A stretch of 64,000 nt of DNA from Diplolepis rosae (Eukaryota > Arthropoda > Insecta > Hymenoptera > Diplolepididae): assembly GCA_030998225.1 (NCBI GenBank), contig JAPYXD010000723.1:20062001-20126000 (forward strand), read 5' to 3'. The position numbers were made by a program, and so were the translations under genes. The notes beneath the pieces are model-generated. The model was not told the origin of the DNA and searched no databases. It worked only from the letters and a program-made list of their open reading frames with translations. Below, one piece after another: positions 1 through 12,100 of this stretch (positions within the stretch are counted from its first letter, which is position 1; every line of letters starts with the position of its first letter).

Positions 1-836
1 AACATGTTATAATAATAATATTGATAAATATGGTACGAAAGGTGGTGGAAAGGGTTGCAGGGGCGGGAAGGGGTACAGGGACAGAGCCCCAGTGGGGCTG
101 CAGGGAGCAAAGTCCCTTGTGGCGAGGTTCGGAAGGCTGTGCCCCTCGAATTTCAATGCGAGATGGCTCCCTGGTGAGCAATGATGGAGTTTGCTTGATC
201 GCTGCTGTCGCTATCTCGCGGTCCTATCAAGTACTTGCTTGGGAGTGAATATAATCCATTTCTCGCAACTGTCCAGAGGACGTAAGGAACAAAAGTAGGA
301 CATAAGGAACGAAAGTAGGACTTAAGGAAGAAAATAGATACAATATGAACATGCTGGTCGTAAATGAATGTTCTTACAGCCGCTCAACAGGGGCTCTAAG
401 TACTACTTTAGTGCATGTTTTGCAAAAATTACTTTTATAAGATGGTCCACACAGGTGTGACTGTGATGGAATAAGTATCTCATAGGTGTCACGAAGACAG
501 AGCAATTATCCTTCTCGAACACTGAGTTCAAGATCCTTTCGAAGATTGGAAAATGGACCATGGTGAATATATGACTCTCAGATCTTAAGTAAAATGCTAA
601 AATGCACTACACGCGTACTTCACGCTGGGAATCCTTTTTAAATTTTTTCCAAAACGCCGCACTTTACTTCTGCTCACAAGACTGACTTTAACTCTGGCAG
701 CGTGTCCTTTTTACTTTATATTTTTACGTGACGTCACGCATCGCGCAGTATCCTGCTGTGCATGGCGTAGTTATATCCTTCTTTTTCTATTGGTAGTTTT
801 CTCTCTCCTAGTAACTTCCCCAGATTTTTGATGAAT
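1..836. other. Intergenic, no gene recognised
   Basis: Bases 40-240 are markedly richer in G+C than the surroundings and have one open frame of 75 codons with no recognisable domain; it may be the remains of a transposon leader. A 20-bp unit (consensus cNtaaggaacRaaagtagga) is repeated about three times at 281-336. Nothing else here can be supported. Confidence 0.5.
281..336. repeat. Short tandem repeat, 20-bp unit x ~2.8
   Basis: Three consecutive units begin cgtaaggaac, cataaggaac and cttaaggaag, each followed by aaaagtagga or a close variant. Seen directly; no function is implied. Confidence 0.75.
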
Positions 837-1840
837 TAATTTTTTCTGTCTATAACATGTAAATGCCAATTACGTAGTAATTATGGAAGAATTTTGTGAA
901 ACTGGTACAGTGGCTCTCAAAAGTATCCGGACACATGTTTTTAAGCCATTGTCGAAGTGCTTTAATTTTTATAAAAACAAGTTAAAAATCTTTTTTTGAT
1001 AACAACATGCATGTTAATAAAATTTCACGTCTAATTATCTCAAGTCGAAGGCAAAATATTGATTTTATAAAAATATATTACAAAAAATTTCAAACTTTGA
1101 TATTTTTAAGAAATATCAATAACTCTAAAATTAATCACATTTTTAAAAGTTTTTGGTCTGGTTTTGGAGGTAAGTCTCCAGAGTAATTTGGCAACTGATA
1201 AAGATATTTTTAGAATTTTTTATTTGGTTCTACCATGGAGTCAAACATGATACAAAATGGTCGTAAAATTTAAAAAATGTTTAACTTCTTACAATAATTT
1301 TTCAAAAATCAATTTATATCATATTTTAGTAAGATTTAGGAATATTTATCAACATATTGATATTTTGTATTTATTTATATAATGTATAGGGTACAGTCTT
1401 TATTCAAAACTTTACGATTGTTTTGTATCATTTTTGACTCCATGTTAAAATCCAGGAAAAAATTCTAAAAATATCTTGATCAGTTGGCAAATTACTCTGA
1501 AGACACCTTTAAAACGAATCCAAAAACTTTTTAAAATGTTAATTATTTTTAGAGTTGTTAACATTTTCAAAAATATCGAAATTCGATGTTTATTGTAATA
1601 AATTTTTCTAAAATCAACATTTTTCCTTTGAATTGAGATCATTAGAAGCAAAATTTCATTAAAATTCATGTTGTTATCGAAAAAAATGTTTAACTTGTTT
1701 CTATAAAAATTAAGAAACTTCGAAAATGGCTTACAAAACAGGTGTCCGGATCCTTTTGAAAGTCACGGTATCATTTTCATAAAATTCTTTCATAACTACT
1801 ACGTAATTGGCATTTACATGTTATACACAGAAAAAATTAC
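837..1840. mobile_element. 1-kb palindromic element with Tc1-like inner ends
   Basis: The left arm (from 837) and right arm (to 1840) are inverted copies of each other for roughly 490 bp, with the fold near 1335. Within the arms, the block beginning CAGTGGCTCTCAAAAG at 908 and its inverted partner ending at 1768 are each bordered by TA and resemble Tc1/mariner-superfamily ends (ACAGTG...AAAAGTATCCGGAC type). The palindrome continues about 70 bp outside these TA sites, so either the real ends are further out or one palindromic element landed in another. There is no transposase, so it would depend on another element to move. Confidence 0.7.
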
Positions 1841-1879
1841 TTCTTTAAGAACTACCGAATTCGTTCGGGTGTTGAACAT

Positions 1880-2360
1880 ATGAGAAAAAAAAGTACAGAC
1901 CTAATGGCTTTGAAATGTTACAGATCTTTTTCTCAGAAAATAAAAAATAATTCATTAAGTATTCTTGAATCCTGCAGTAACTTTTCAGACGGTAATCTGT
2001 TGAACAATTTGTTCATGAAAACGATGGCCAAATTGAATGAATTAAGCTTCGAATTGCTTCCTCACCCATCATATTCTCCATATCTGGCCCCCAGCAACTA
2101 CTGGCTCTTTGGTGACTTGAAAAAAATGCTCCAGGGGAAGAGATTTGGCTCCAAAGAAGAAGTTTTTGCCGAAACTGAGGCCTATTTTGAGAGCAGAGAC
2201 GAATCATTCTACAAAAAAGGCATCGGAAAGTTAGAGAAGCGTTGGAATGAATGTATTACGCTTGAAGGAAACTATGTTGATGAATAAAGTTGAATTTCTT
2301 GAAAAAAAACTGTGTTTTTTTTAGTTAGACCGGAAACTTATTGAGTGATATGTTATACAG
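1880..2360 (+). pseudogene. Mariner transposase fragment (3' part) with terminal repeat
   Basis: The open frame 1880-2287 ends in the C-terminal part of a mariner transposase: the block YSPYLAPSNYWLF, then KKMLQGKRFGSKEEV and a C-terminus WNECITLEGNYVDE typical of the family. The family's third catalytic Asp, in the motif APSDY, is Asn here (APSNY), so this copy could not catalyse transposition even if joined to a 5' part. The sequence after the stop (2324-2356) matches the terminal repeat found at 46971-47005, so both belong to one mariner family. The 5' two thirds are missing; the first ~40 codons of the frame are not mariner-like. Confidence 0.85.
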
Positions 2361-2364
2361 TGCA

Positions 2365-4390
2365 AAACTGCTATGGCACCACAACCCTCCTCTTCAACCA
2401 ACCACGTCGTTAAAGGGCTGTGTCTCCCGGATTCGTCAGCCATGAAGACTTTCTTCAACCTCGATCCCAAATACATATCGAATTCAGCCTGAGTTTCTAA
2501 CCGCAAAATCATTTCAGTATCGAGGTGCTCTGCAAACCTGACCTCACAAAGCCTCGTTGCCTTTTCAATGGTCAATGGTAACTGGACTTTTTCCTCGATA
2601 ACCTGCGTGGATCCATTAGCCACAATCATCATTGATCTATGCGATCTGTCCAGCTTTTTTCCGGTACCGTCTAAAATCTTCTGACTCACTTTGTTTCTAA
2701 TAATGGTCCTTGTAGATCATGGGTCGTATAAAGCATCTAGGGTAACTGATCCTATTTCCATGGCTAAATGTATTCTACCGCAAACTTCTTTGGTCGGGAC
2801 GATGCCACTATTAAATTCGGTCTCCAGACCCTTACTCTTGAGGTTCTCAGCCTTATCAAAATCTAATAAGACCGAGTAAAGCGACTCGTCCTCAATAACT
2901 CCTACCGAGTTACTCAGAGTTGAAAGAGTTGTGTCTGGTCCAGTCTTCTCTATCAAAGTCTTAAGACTGGAAGGTTATTTGGCATCGTCCGCCCTATGTA
3001 CCTGGGCTCTAACAATAATCTGGTTATGCTCTTCGGCTATGAATTCTTTTCCCTGTCTTCAAAGTTTCCTAACCTCTTCTGTATTAGTGGGCTTCATGCT
3101 ATCATCTTTTAAATCTACCTCATTATATCTGAGCTTACGATGTTCTTCTGAATTCTCCATCTCTAAATTACCTAAATCTTCAACAATTTCCTCTACGTCT
3201 TCCATATCATTGACGATTTGATCGCTAATTACCGAATCGAACTCATCGATGCCAGACATGTTCACACCTCTATATTCTGGCATATCTATTGTCGCGTAAA
3301 CTGCTATAGTCGTTACCGGGCCCGAGACTTGCGAACTGCATCCGAAACTAACCTTAATGTCTTTATCGGATTTTTCTTCGGTCATGGAAGGTTGAGAGGC
3401 AGTGCAGACCGGTTTCCTGCTTCTTTTACTCATTTCACGGGCAAGTAGGGCAACTTTTGGTTGAATAGTCCTCTGCTTTACAGCGGTAGCACGCTAATTT
3501 CCTTGGTAGAGCGCAACCTATTTGAAAATAGCCAGCTTTCCGGCACCTAAAACATGTAACTTCGTTTATTTTTCAAGGTTTTCAGGGGCATTTTCAGCAG
3601 ACGTATTTGGACGCTGCTGACCTCCCCTCACCTCAATGTCACCCCTTACACCTTTAAAATTTGCAGTACTTTCGGGTTCTTCGCTCCTTCTGATTCTGTT
3701 CTTCGCGAATCTGGCTTGGCTGCCATCCTTCATGACTATCCTTATTTCTATTTTCCCGAGCTTCGACATTCTGGTTTCCGATACGCGAATTCGGGAAGGA
3801 AGGAGTTTTTCGGCGGTGGTGGGGCTCAGTATTCCTTAGCCGCTGTCCAGGTCGTTTCCCAACTCACCAAATCAATAAAAGCTCGGAAATCGAACTTCCG
3901 AATAGCTTTCTTAAATTCTGACCTCAATCCTCGATAGGCCCAGTCTAATTGCTCGACCATTGGTACCTCGTTGTTCAGCATCGTAATCAACCCTTGTACG
4001 TTGGTCAGATAATCGTTTATCTTTTCCTTAAGACCTTGCAATCGTCTTGACATTTAATCCCGAACGCGTGCCTCGAAGTCATCGTCACTGAATCTTTGCC
4101 TGAAGTCAATCCTAAGTTGCGACCAATTCTGCCACTAAGTTTTATTGATTTGGAACCACGACAGGGCTACGTCCTTAGATAACAGCGGTAAGGCCCTCAG
4201 CAAGTTGTCATCATTGATAGGAGTAATTCGACGGCATTCTTCCAGTCGAGTTGAGAAATCTTCGGCGCTAACTCTCGACTTACCGCCGAAAGAGATCTTC
4301 CATTACGCGCACACAAAATTATCCGGTCCTAAAACAAAACCTCAGGCGCTAAGGCGTTTTCACGATTCCGGAAAATTAGCAGAATAATAC
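2365..4390 (-). pseudogene. Decayed gag-protease region of an LTR retrotransposon (Ty3/gypsy-like)
   Basis: Read on the minus strand from 4390 downwards there are pieces of a capsid-like gag (for example TRLEECRRITPINDDNLLRA near 4250 and MSRRLQGLKEKINDYLTNVQ from 4053), then two zinc-knuckle-like motifs at 3440-3560 (CFRCRKAGYFQIGC and CYRCKAEDYSTKSC), a linker, and a retropepsin-like segment near 2690-2760 (LDALYDPGSTRTII; the usual active site is DTG or DSG). The pieces are separated by stops and frameshifts. In both knuckles the zinc-binding His is Tyr, and the protease has Pro where the catalytic triad needs Thr or Ser. No reverse transcriptase, integrase or long terminal repeat was recognised. 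It is a non-functional relic. Confidence 0.75.
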
Positions 4391-6195
4391 CTTACTTACT
4401 CTTAAATCCAAGCTAAAACAAAATTTACTATCTCAGCGAATTTGGGGAGAATAATTCGAGTTTTTAAATAATATCCCTATTTCCCAAATTTCTAATGGCC
4501 GAAGTAAAACGCGTTTTCTCGTGACTTGGAGCTCTACTTACTAGATTTTTCGAATACTTTAGAGATAAGTCTTATCCCATACTTCTCCAATTTTCCAAAA
4601 AAAAGTGAAAGAATTTTGCCAATAAAAAAATAATTTTTTTTTTTCCTAAGACACGATTGATAATGTTTCAAGTCTTAAAATCATAGAAAAAGCTTATTCT
4701 TTCAAAGACCTGATTTTTGGCACAACTACTTTAAAATCATAGGAAGACTTTTTTTTCAGAGATTTGTTTTTTGGTGCGACAACTACCTTAAATATCTAAA
4801 AAAATCTCACATTTGTTTAAAATATTCGAGATTTTTTTGTGAACATTATATTTTCTATGGGCTATTTTTAGTGGAAACTTTTCGCTATGAAGTCTGATTT
4901 TTTACATTTATCTTAATGTTTTTTTACGCTGTAAAGTGGCTATTAGATTAAAGATTTTTACCTCATTATGTTATATCGAAGGGGAGAATCGTTTAGATAG
5001 TGTAATTTACTGAAGTGTGTCATGAAGATAAACTTGTACATTGTTTCTGAAACGTAAGAAAAAATATCTTTGTGAATTGGCTAGACTGAGAAAAAAGCTT
5101 AGTTGTCCCATCCAATTTATTAGTAGGGCCAATCAACTTTTAGTTAGCACAACCACGAGTTGGTTGGTGTTACTATTCAGTTAGTCGGTGTAACTATCGT
5201 GCATAGGAACACCAACCAAGTCGTGGTTGTACCAACCAATAAATTGGATGGCGTCCCTGAGTCCAAAAATTTGGATGGGACAACCTACCTCTTTTCTCAA
5301 TGTGTCGCTGTTTTTTTTTCAAAATTGATTACTCAATCTGAAACAAATTTTTATTAACTGATATTATTTTTAATAAATTATTCTTTTATTCCAAATTCTA
5401 ATTTCAGATTAGAAGATCCTGTTTTGCTCTCTAAATAGCAAGACATAGAAAAGTGTAATAATATAGGTGGAATATTATATTAGGAGACTGGAACATTGCT
5501 CCGAATCTGAAGTAGGACAAGTTGCTCTCGTGCAGAAACCTTAATTTAATCGGAATAGTCTACTTGGGTAGTTAAGTTGTGGCATTCATTAGACAATCCA
5601 ACTTGCAGATTTGTACTACTCAATAATTTCGTCTGATGTCGGATTTTCGAACAAGAAAGATTGGACTTGCTAGTTAGAGCTTTGCTCTGCAGCGTGATAG
5701 AGAAAGTTCAGTAAGTCAAACTCATTTCGGATATGAGAGTTTAGACATATCCTTCATATACCATTTTGTGACCTTTGACCTTATCAATTACCTTCACAAG
5801 GATAATTATTTATTAAAAATTTTAAAACAAAAATTCTTCTATGAATATAATTTTTTAAAATTTGTTTGCAAGATTCATAAAGAAATTTTTTTGAAATTTG
5901 TTGAGATTATTTTGGTGACACATGAATCACTCTGGTATATTGCTAACCTATATAAACTTTATGAGAATAATTCTTCTAGATTTTACCACAAGATTAAAAT
6001 GGATGCAAAAAATAAATCACAAAGTTAAAGAAATGTGTAGATACTTAGAATCATTTTTTTTCATTTTATACACATCTCAATTCAATAATATTTCTAAAAA
6101 TGTCTCAATAGATTCGCAAAATTCTACAGTAATTCATTTTTAAAAAAGGCAAAAATTTTTCAGAAATTAAATTTTTGTTTGAAGTTAATAGTATT
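4391..6195. other. AT-rich intergenic sequence with one small inverted-repeat element
   Basis: Mostly low-complexity A/T sequence with poly-A and poly-T runs around 4600-4860. Open frames such as 5768-6028 are A/T composition artefacts with no domain. The only structured part is at 5084-5304 (listed separately). Confidence 0.5.
5084..5304. mobile_element. Small inverted-repeat element with GACTGAGAAAA-type ends
   Basis: The left end reads TA then GACTGAGAAAA; the right end reads TTTTCTCAATGTG. Between them are inverted blocks including cccatccaatttatt (about 5107) and aataaattggatgg (about 5240), and a repeated 'ttggttggtgt' motif. The size and ends resemble the element at 28205-28359. The boundaries are approximate. 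Confidence 0.5.
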
Positions 6196-6772
6196 TAATA
6201 GTATATTACGTGCCTAGGCGCACAATGAGGGTTATTGCGTGACGAGCGACAATGCTCGCAGGAGATCGGAGCCGAGACGTAGCTGAGGCAAAGCCGAGAC
6301 GAAGCCGAGACGAAGCTGAGGCGCGACCAGTCCTGCGAGCATTGTCGCGAGTCTCGTAATTTACCGAATTGTGTGCATTGGCACGTATCCTATTTCATGT
6401 GACTCCGGTGCGTAGACGAGTTTTTATGCATACACTCGAATCTAATCTAGTATTTTAGTTGTTTGCGGCGCTAGTCATTACACTTGATATGTCACGACTA
6501 GTCCCGGCCATTTTGATTTTATCGATCTTGTGTAGTAGTAATGGATTTTAGTAGACGCATGTGCAGTTCAAATGTACAAGGCTTTGCCAGTAAAGTGCTA
6601 ACGCTGTACGAAGAAGAAGAAGAATAAGAAGAAGATTGTGTTCCGTTGCATGGCTATAGGCGCATGCGCAGTTCAATTTTTACATTTCATTCCTCTGTAG
6701 CGCAATGTAATACATTGAGCTACTGTTAACTGTAGCGAAAAAACGAGTTTGCGCGCCGGTGGCACATAAAAA
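6196..6772. mobile_element. CpG-rich ~0.57-kb repeat, copy 1
   Basis: It runs from TAATAGTATATTACGTGCC to GGCACATAAAA and is repeated in inverted orientation at 59959-60522. The ends of both copies contain TTAYGTGCC-like inverted termini. Near one end an imperfect 11-12 bp unit (agccgagacga) is repeated about five times between the inverted blocks cgacaatgctcgcagg and cctgcgagcattgtcg, so this part can fold into a hairpin. It contains many CpGs in otherwise A/T-rich DNA. It is non-coding; the class is unknown. Confidence 0.7.
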
Positions 6773-9023
6773 CATATTTATTATAAATTTCATATTCTTG
6801 CATATAATTTTTAATGAATCAAGATTGCGTTTTGAGCTCGCGCTTATAAGACCCGGCATTTTATTAGCTTTTGTGCCATTACAGACTAAAAATTAAGTCA
6901 ATTATTATAAACATTGAGGAACTTTAGAAACTTTTAAAAAACAGACGGTCTTATTGTCTCCGAAGGTACTGCACTTTATCCGTTATAAATGGTCATACAT
7001 TTTTATTCCCTCAACCTTTTCATTATACTTTGTGACTTGTCAAATTGTTATTTTAACAAATTAAAAAAGTGACTCCAAATTATTAAATGACTTATAAATT
7101 TAAACAATTTTTTCTGTAAAAAAAGGAACGCTTCCACTGTATATAGTTCATGACTTATTAAAATAAACTATTAATAACAAAATTTTGACAATTTTTTACT
7201 AGTGATGTAGTTTGCACAAGCACTCTCAGTGCTGAAATTTCTTTACCTAGCCCTAACTTGGAATATAACTCCGAGCCACTCCTGCGCCATGTCAGGTAGA
7301 TTAAAAATCCAGAAGATGCCGTTATAATACACCAGTCATAAAACCGGGTCCAGACACGGTTCAGCGTTCCATGCTAAGATGAGGCTTTTTCAATTAATTT
7401 TTTTTAAAAGGTAGTCCTCTTGTTATAATGGGAATAGAGCAATGTAAATTTTGATAATCCTGATAACGACAGGAACGAAATCGAGAAATACAATAGAAGA
7501 ACCAAAATAGAAAAAGATGGACGCACGTAAGCAGAGGAATTAAAAGAGAGCGAGAGAGAATATAAAGCAAGTGAGGGATACACGACCTAACAACATTTTT
7601 GGAGTCAAAAGGTATTTTTGACATGAAAAAGTTTGTGACATTGTCCTTCGAAGTTTTTCCAACGTATGACTAATCTGAAAGAAATTCCATTAAACTTTAT
7701 TGCTTTCATTCGGAATATAATGTTTTATGTTTTGGGTGATGATCAGCAAGAAAGACCAATCTCAAACGACAAGTTTGGTATTTCAGCTTTACTGATAAAT
7801 TAGTCTAAGAACTGGACGATCCTGCATATTACTCGAATTCAAAATTTTTATAGATGTCTTAGTTGACCCCGGAGGTCTTGACAAATAACTTATTCTCAAA
7901 GGAAAAAACGATGGACTATATTCGCGAATTTTATTTTGGATATTCGAGAGTGAAAATAAAATTTTTATATCGCAAAATACAATAATTAGATTTATTTTAA
8001 AATTAAATCCAACTAATTGACATATAATTAAAAAGTTAATTATGTTTAAATAGAAAATTAAATTCTATATTTTATAATTGATTAATTGTATAATAAAATT
8101 ATTTCACTATGAGGCTTTATTGAATTTCAAGATTTCTGAAAGCAACTTTTGATATTTACTGTGAGTTCGTTAATTAATTCGGAAAAGTTCGAGATACTTT
8201 ATTGAGAATTCTTGAACAATTACCGACTTTTTGAAGAAACGAAATAAATTAGCAAATATTGTAATACTTTAAAAATGTAAAAACACGAAGAGACTAGTAA
8301 CTGTTTTCGAACTCTATTAAAAAATGCATGAGATACAAAAAATTATATATGCGAATTATTGACCCAATAAACTGTGTTTGAAGCAAAGGAGTCGAGAAAA
8401 GGGTCTTTTCTGTAAAACTACCTCGCCTGTCAATTATTTCTACTTAAATGGCTGCACAATTCAACGTGACTAAACACCTAATGTGTTTAAAGAGACCTGG
8501 ACAGCAGAAATATGGCTTCCATGGGAGAACCGATAATGCAGTCAGACACCTGCCTCGGTAAAGACACGACATTAAACTTGGTTACAATGTTCATCAAAAT
8601 CCGGCAATACTGACTATTTTTAATGATTGTGCTTAAAACGTTTCCTCAAATCCAAAATCAAATTAAAATAATGAGTTAACATTCCAATTAATATTAAAAA
8701 TAATTAAAACTATAAATTATATCCGGATGAATAATATGAAAAAGTATCGGATTTACAAGCACAGAAATTTTAAATTAGGTTTAAGTGTACAAAAAAGTCT
8801 AATACCAAGTTTAAAAAAGAATATATTGTGAATATAAAGCTTAGTAGTTATGGTAAGGCTTATGTCAGACGGAACGTATAACAGTGAAAGTAAACAGAAA
8901 AATGATTGAATGAAATGCAATTCAGTAGATTATAATATACTTTCATAACCTACAGGAAAAAACTTATGATTCTTTTATATCTTCAGCTTATGGAGTGTAA
9001 TTTATAACAAATTATTTCCAATT
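6773..9023. other. Region upstream of boss
   Basis: A/T-rich sequence without a recognisable gene. It must hold the promoter and any untranslated first exon of boss, but I could not identify a convincing TATA-initiator pair or a non-coding exon with matching splice sites. Confidence 0.4.
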
Positions 9024-9141
9024 ATGCTCGGTCTAATTTTTTTGCTCTGTAACATTTTGTATGGCCTCTCGGCCGTGGAGGATGTCACGTGTGCGAAGAA
9101 ACACACGTTTCTGGAAACGAAGGGCGAAGCTATAGTGTCTG
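9024..9141 (+). CDS. boss: boss exon 1: start and signal peptide
   Basis: The ATG opens a hydrophobic stretch (MLGLIFLLCNILYGLSA) fitting a signal peptide with cleavage near residue 17, followed by EDVTCAKKHTFLETKGEA. The exon ends with one base of a split codon before the donor GTAAGC at 9142. This is the first in-frame ATG before the secretory leader. Confidence 0.85.
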
Positions 9142-12100
9142 GTAAGCCTCTATTTTTAAATATAATAAGAAGGAACGCTATTTTAAAATTTTTATAAGAT
9201 CGAAATTTTTTTTGTAACACATAGAATCTGAAAAATACGTGGTTAAATTTTTAGAGGCAGATTGGGAAAGATTTTGAAGGTGTGAAAAGTTTTGTAGAGA
9301 TGCAACTTGAAACATACAAATAATTAGCTTTAGAAATTCAAACGTGTTTTTCTCGAAATTACTTTTTTTAAACTGTGTGGGTAAATATCTCAGCTGTTTT
9401 TCAACCGATCCACTTGAAATTCTGAACAAATCTTCGTAATTAGGTTATCGTCAGTTAAACCTACACTCTTAGAAATTTTTGTATTAAATTTAATATACAC
9501 GGAGAAACTTTGTATAGCAATAGATGTTTTATTTTACACGAAGAAAAATAGTTGAAGTAATTTTACTCAACTCTGTCGATTAAACTTGAGACATAAGGAC
9601 ATTTGAACATATATTAAATCCTAGTCGGGTAAAATGAATTTGATATATACCTAATTCACCCAAAGTGAATAACAATAAGCGTTACATAGGGAATAGTAAG
9701 GAGTTGAGTAAAACGTTATCGACGACAGGGCACCAACATGCGTCAGTGGGTTAACACCAAATGTATAAGTATATCACCGACGCTTGAGGTGCTTCAAACC
9801 GTAGTTGGGTAAAATTTGCGTATTATTTGAACTGGCAATGGTAATAATGGTATGGTTCTCTCAAATAAAAAAAAATTCTTACCTCGAGCCTGCCAATAGT
9901 CATCCGGTATATACATAAACAACTTACAAATACACTCACACCATTCAGACGTAGCCAATCATATTTCAAATTACAATTAACTTAAACATATAACCTTACA
10001 TATAAAACCTAATAACTACACTTATATATAGTACGACACGCTTTCGTCGAATCACGCACACGCTCGCTTACAATGCTGAGATATAAAATTTGGAACTTTC
10101 TTATATAGTGACTGCATGAGTTATTCAGAGCTTGTGAGTGTGAGTGCCGTCAATAAAATTTTTGAGCCTTACTCAAATAAAAATAAATCAACTTTTTTCA
10201 TAAATGATTAATAAAATATTTTTAAAAATTAATATAATTAATCAATTATTATAACTATGATCATTGATATATATATATATAATATAATTATTAAATTACA
10301 TTTAGTATAGATTTATATTATAACGACGTATGAAGTTTAGTGAAACTAAATTTTCAAATGTACATTAAAAAATTGCATTATTATTAAGAAGTATCTTGTA
10401 TAAAAACATTTAAAAGAAGGTTTTTTTATTTTCTGTGTTTTATATTTTCAAAATATGGATTTAACATTTGCGAATTCCAAATTATTATTCTGCCTGAGTA
10501 ATTTATGTGATATTTCATATTTTATGTAATACACTTATCGATTTTTGTTTGTTTAAATTTTCATAATATCAATTTAATTTTAAGAATTTAAGTTTTTGAA
10601 ACTAAAAATTTGTTATGTGTGCCCAAGGCGCAGATTACTTTCATTTGTTCCTGCGTGAATAAATGTAGTTGTTGGAATAAATCTTGCGATTCACGGTTTA
10701 CTCAACTCTCGATTGAAGCGTAGAGTAGAATGAACGGAAAGCTTTACTATTTTTGTGATTTAATGAAAGATTGGTTTTTTATAGTTATACTACGAGTAAT
10801 AATATATATATATTTAAAAATTTTTAATGCACGCTTTCATACTTCACTCTACACTTCTGAATTTTACTCAACTTTGATTCATTTTCGAACATTTAATATA
10901 TCACAAATAAATACAGAGATACTAAATAACTTCTATCTTGTCCTTATGTCCCAAATTTGATCGGAAGTTGAGTAAAATTACTTCAACTATTTTTCTCCGT
11001 GTATAATGATAATTCTAAACAATTTCAGGAATTTAGGAAAAATCGAGGTGCAATGGTAATTAGTTCTAGCAGATTGGAAATTTTTCACAGTTAAAATATT
11101 ACAGATTTGAAAAATGATATGAAACTTTAGTATAGGTTATAGTAAAGTTTAATACAATCTATACCCTAGCGGACCCGTGTGAGAGAACGGTCATAAAATC
11201 CTCTGACCGTTCTCTGACTGTTCTATGACCGTTCTATGACCTCGCATTATTACGGCTAAGAACGGTAAAAAAGACATTAAAAGCTTTGCAATTATGATTC
11301 TGTGGCGAAATTTGGATTAGAAGGTGAAGCAATAAATACAATTATCTTATTTTTCAGCGATAAAAACTAGGAATACATCATGTACCTGTCATTGAAGGCA
11401 GTGCAGTGGTTCACCATTTGCGGAACGTCTCCACTAATAGTAAACCTTCACGGTGGAGATGTTCCGCCAATTGTGAACCACTGCACTGCCTTCAATGACA
11501 GGTATTATGTTTTTCTAGTTTTTATCGCTGAAAAATAAGATAATTGTATTTATTGCTTCACCTTCTAATCCAAATTTCGCCACAGAATCATAATTGCAAA
11601 GCTTTTAATGTCTTTTTTACCGATCTTAGCCGTAATAATGCGAGGTCATAGAACGGCCATAGAACAGTCAGAGAACGGTCAGAGTATTCTATTACCGTTC
11701 TCTCACACGGGTCCGCTAGGGTAGTAAATTATAATATAATTTGTCCTGGAAAAAGTATAGAACTTCCCAAAAGTATTCAGTAGAAAGTCCGTGAGAATTC
11801 TGAGTAGGCAAAATATATCATTTTTATAGATCATTTGAGAAAATAAAGTTCAAAGATTGGATATTTCTAAGATTTAATATGAAATTCTGAATATAAACAG
11901 ATAGAGCTGGCACAGCACTCGTGCATCAAAACTTCAAAGCCAGTCAATATGAAATTTTTATGGACTATCATAAGCAATGAGAAAAAAAATGATTTTCGCA
12001 AGCTGTCTTTTTGTATTTACTTTTTTTTTATTTACAAAGTAATAAAAATTGTGCGTATCTAATAAACTGACACTGACAACTGCGCATGGTACCAGTAAGA

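Noticed and set aside
21..248. 75-codon open frame in GC-richer DNA at the window start
   Set aside because: No domain, no splice or promoter context, and composition explains the open frame; probably transposon remains.
728..735. TGACGTCA palindrome as a CREB/ATF site
   Set aside because: A single 8-mer without a nearby gene start; expected by chance often enough in a large genome.
2321..3433. Three antisense frames as a host gene
   Set aside because: They line up with the gag zinc knuckles and retropepsin-like segment of one decayed retrotransposon.
5768..6028. 86-codon A/T-rich open frame
   Set aside because: Amino-acid content (Lys, Asn, Leu, Phe, Ile) is that of random A/T sequence; no similarity recognised.
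6240..6350. CRISPR-like or satellite array from the gccgagacgaa units
   Set aside because: Units are contiguous without spacers, and the genome is eukaryotic; it is a short tandem block inside a dispersed repeat.
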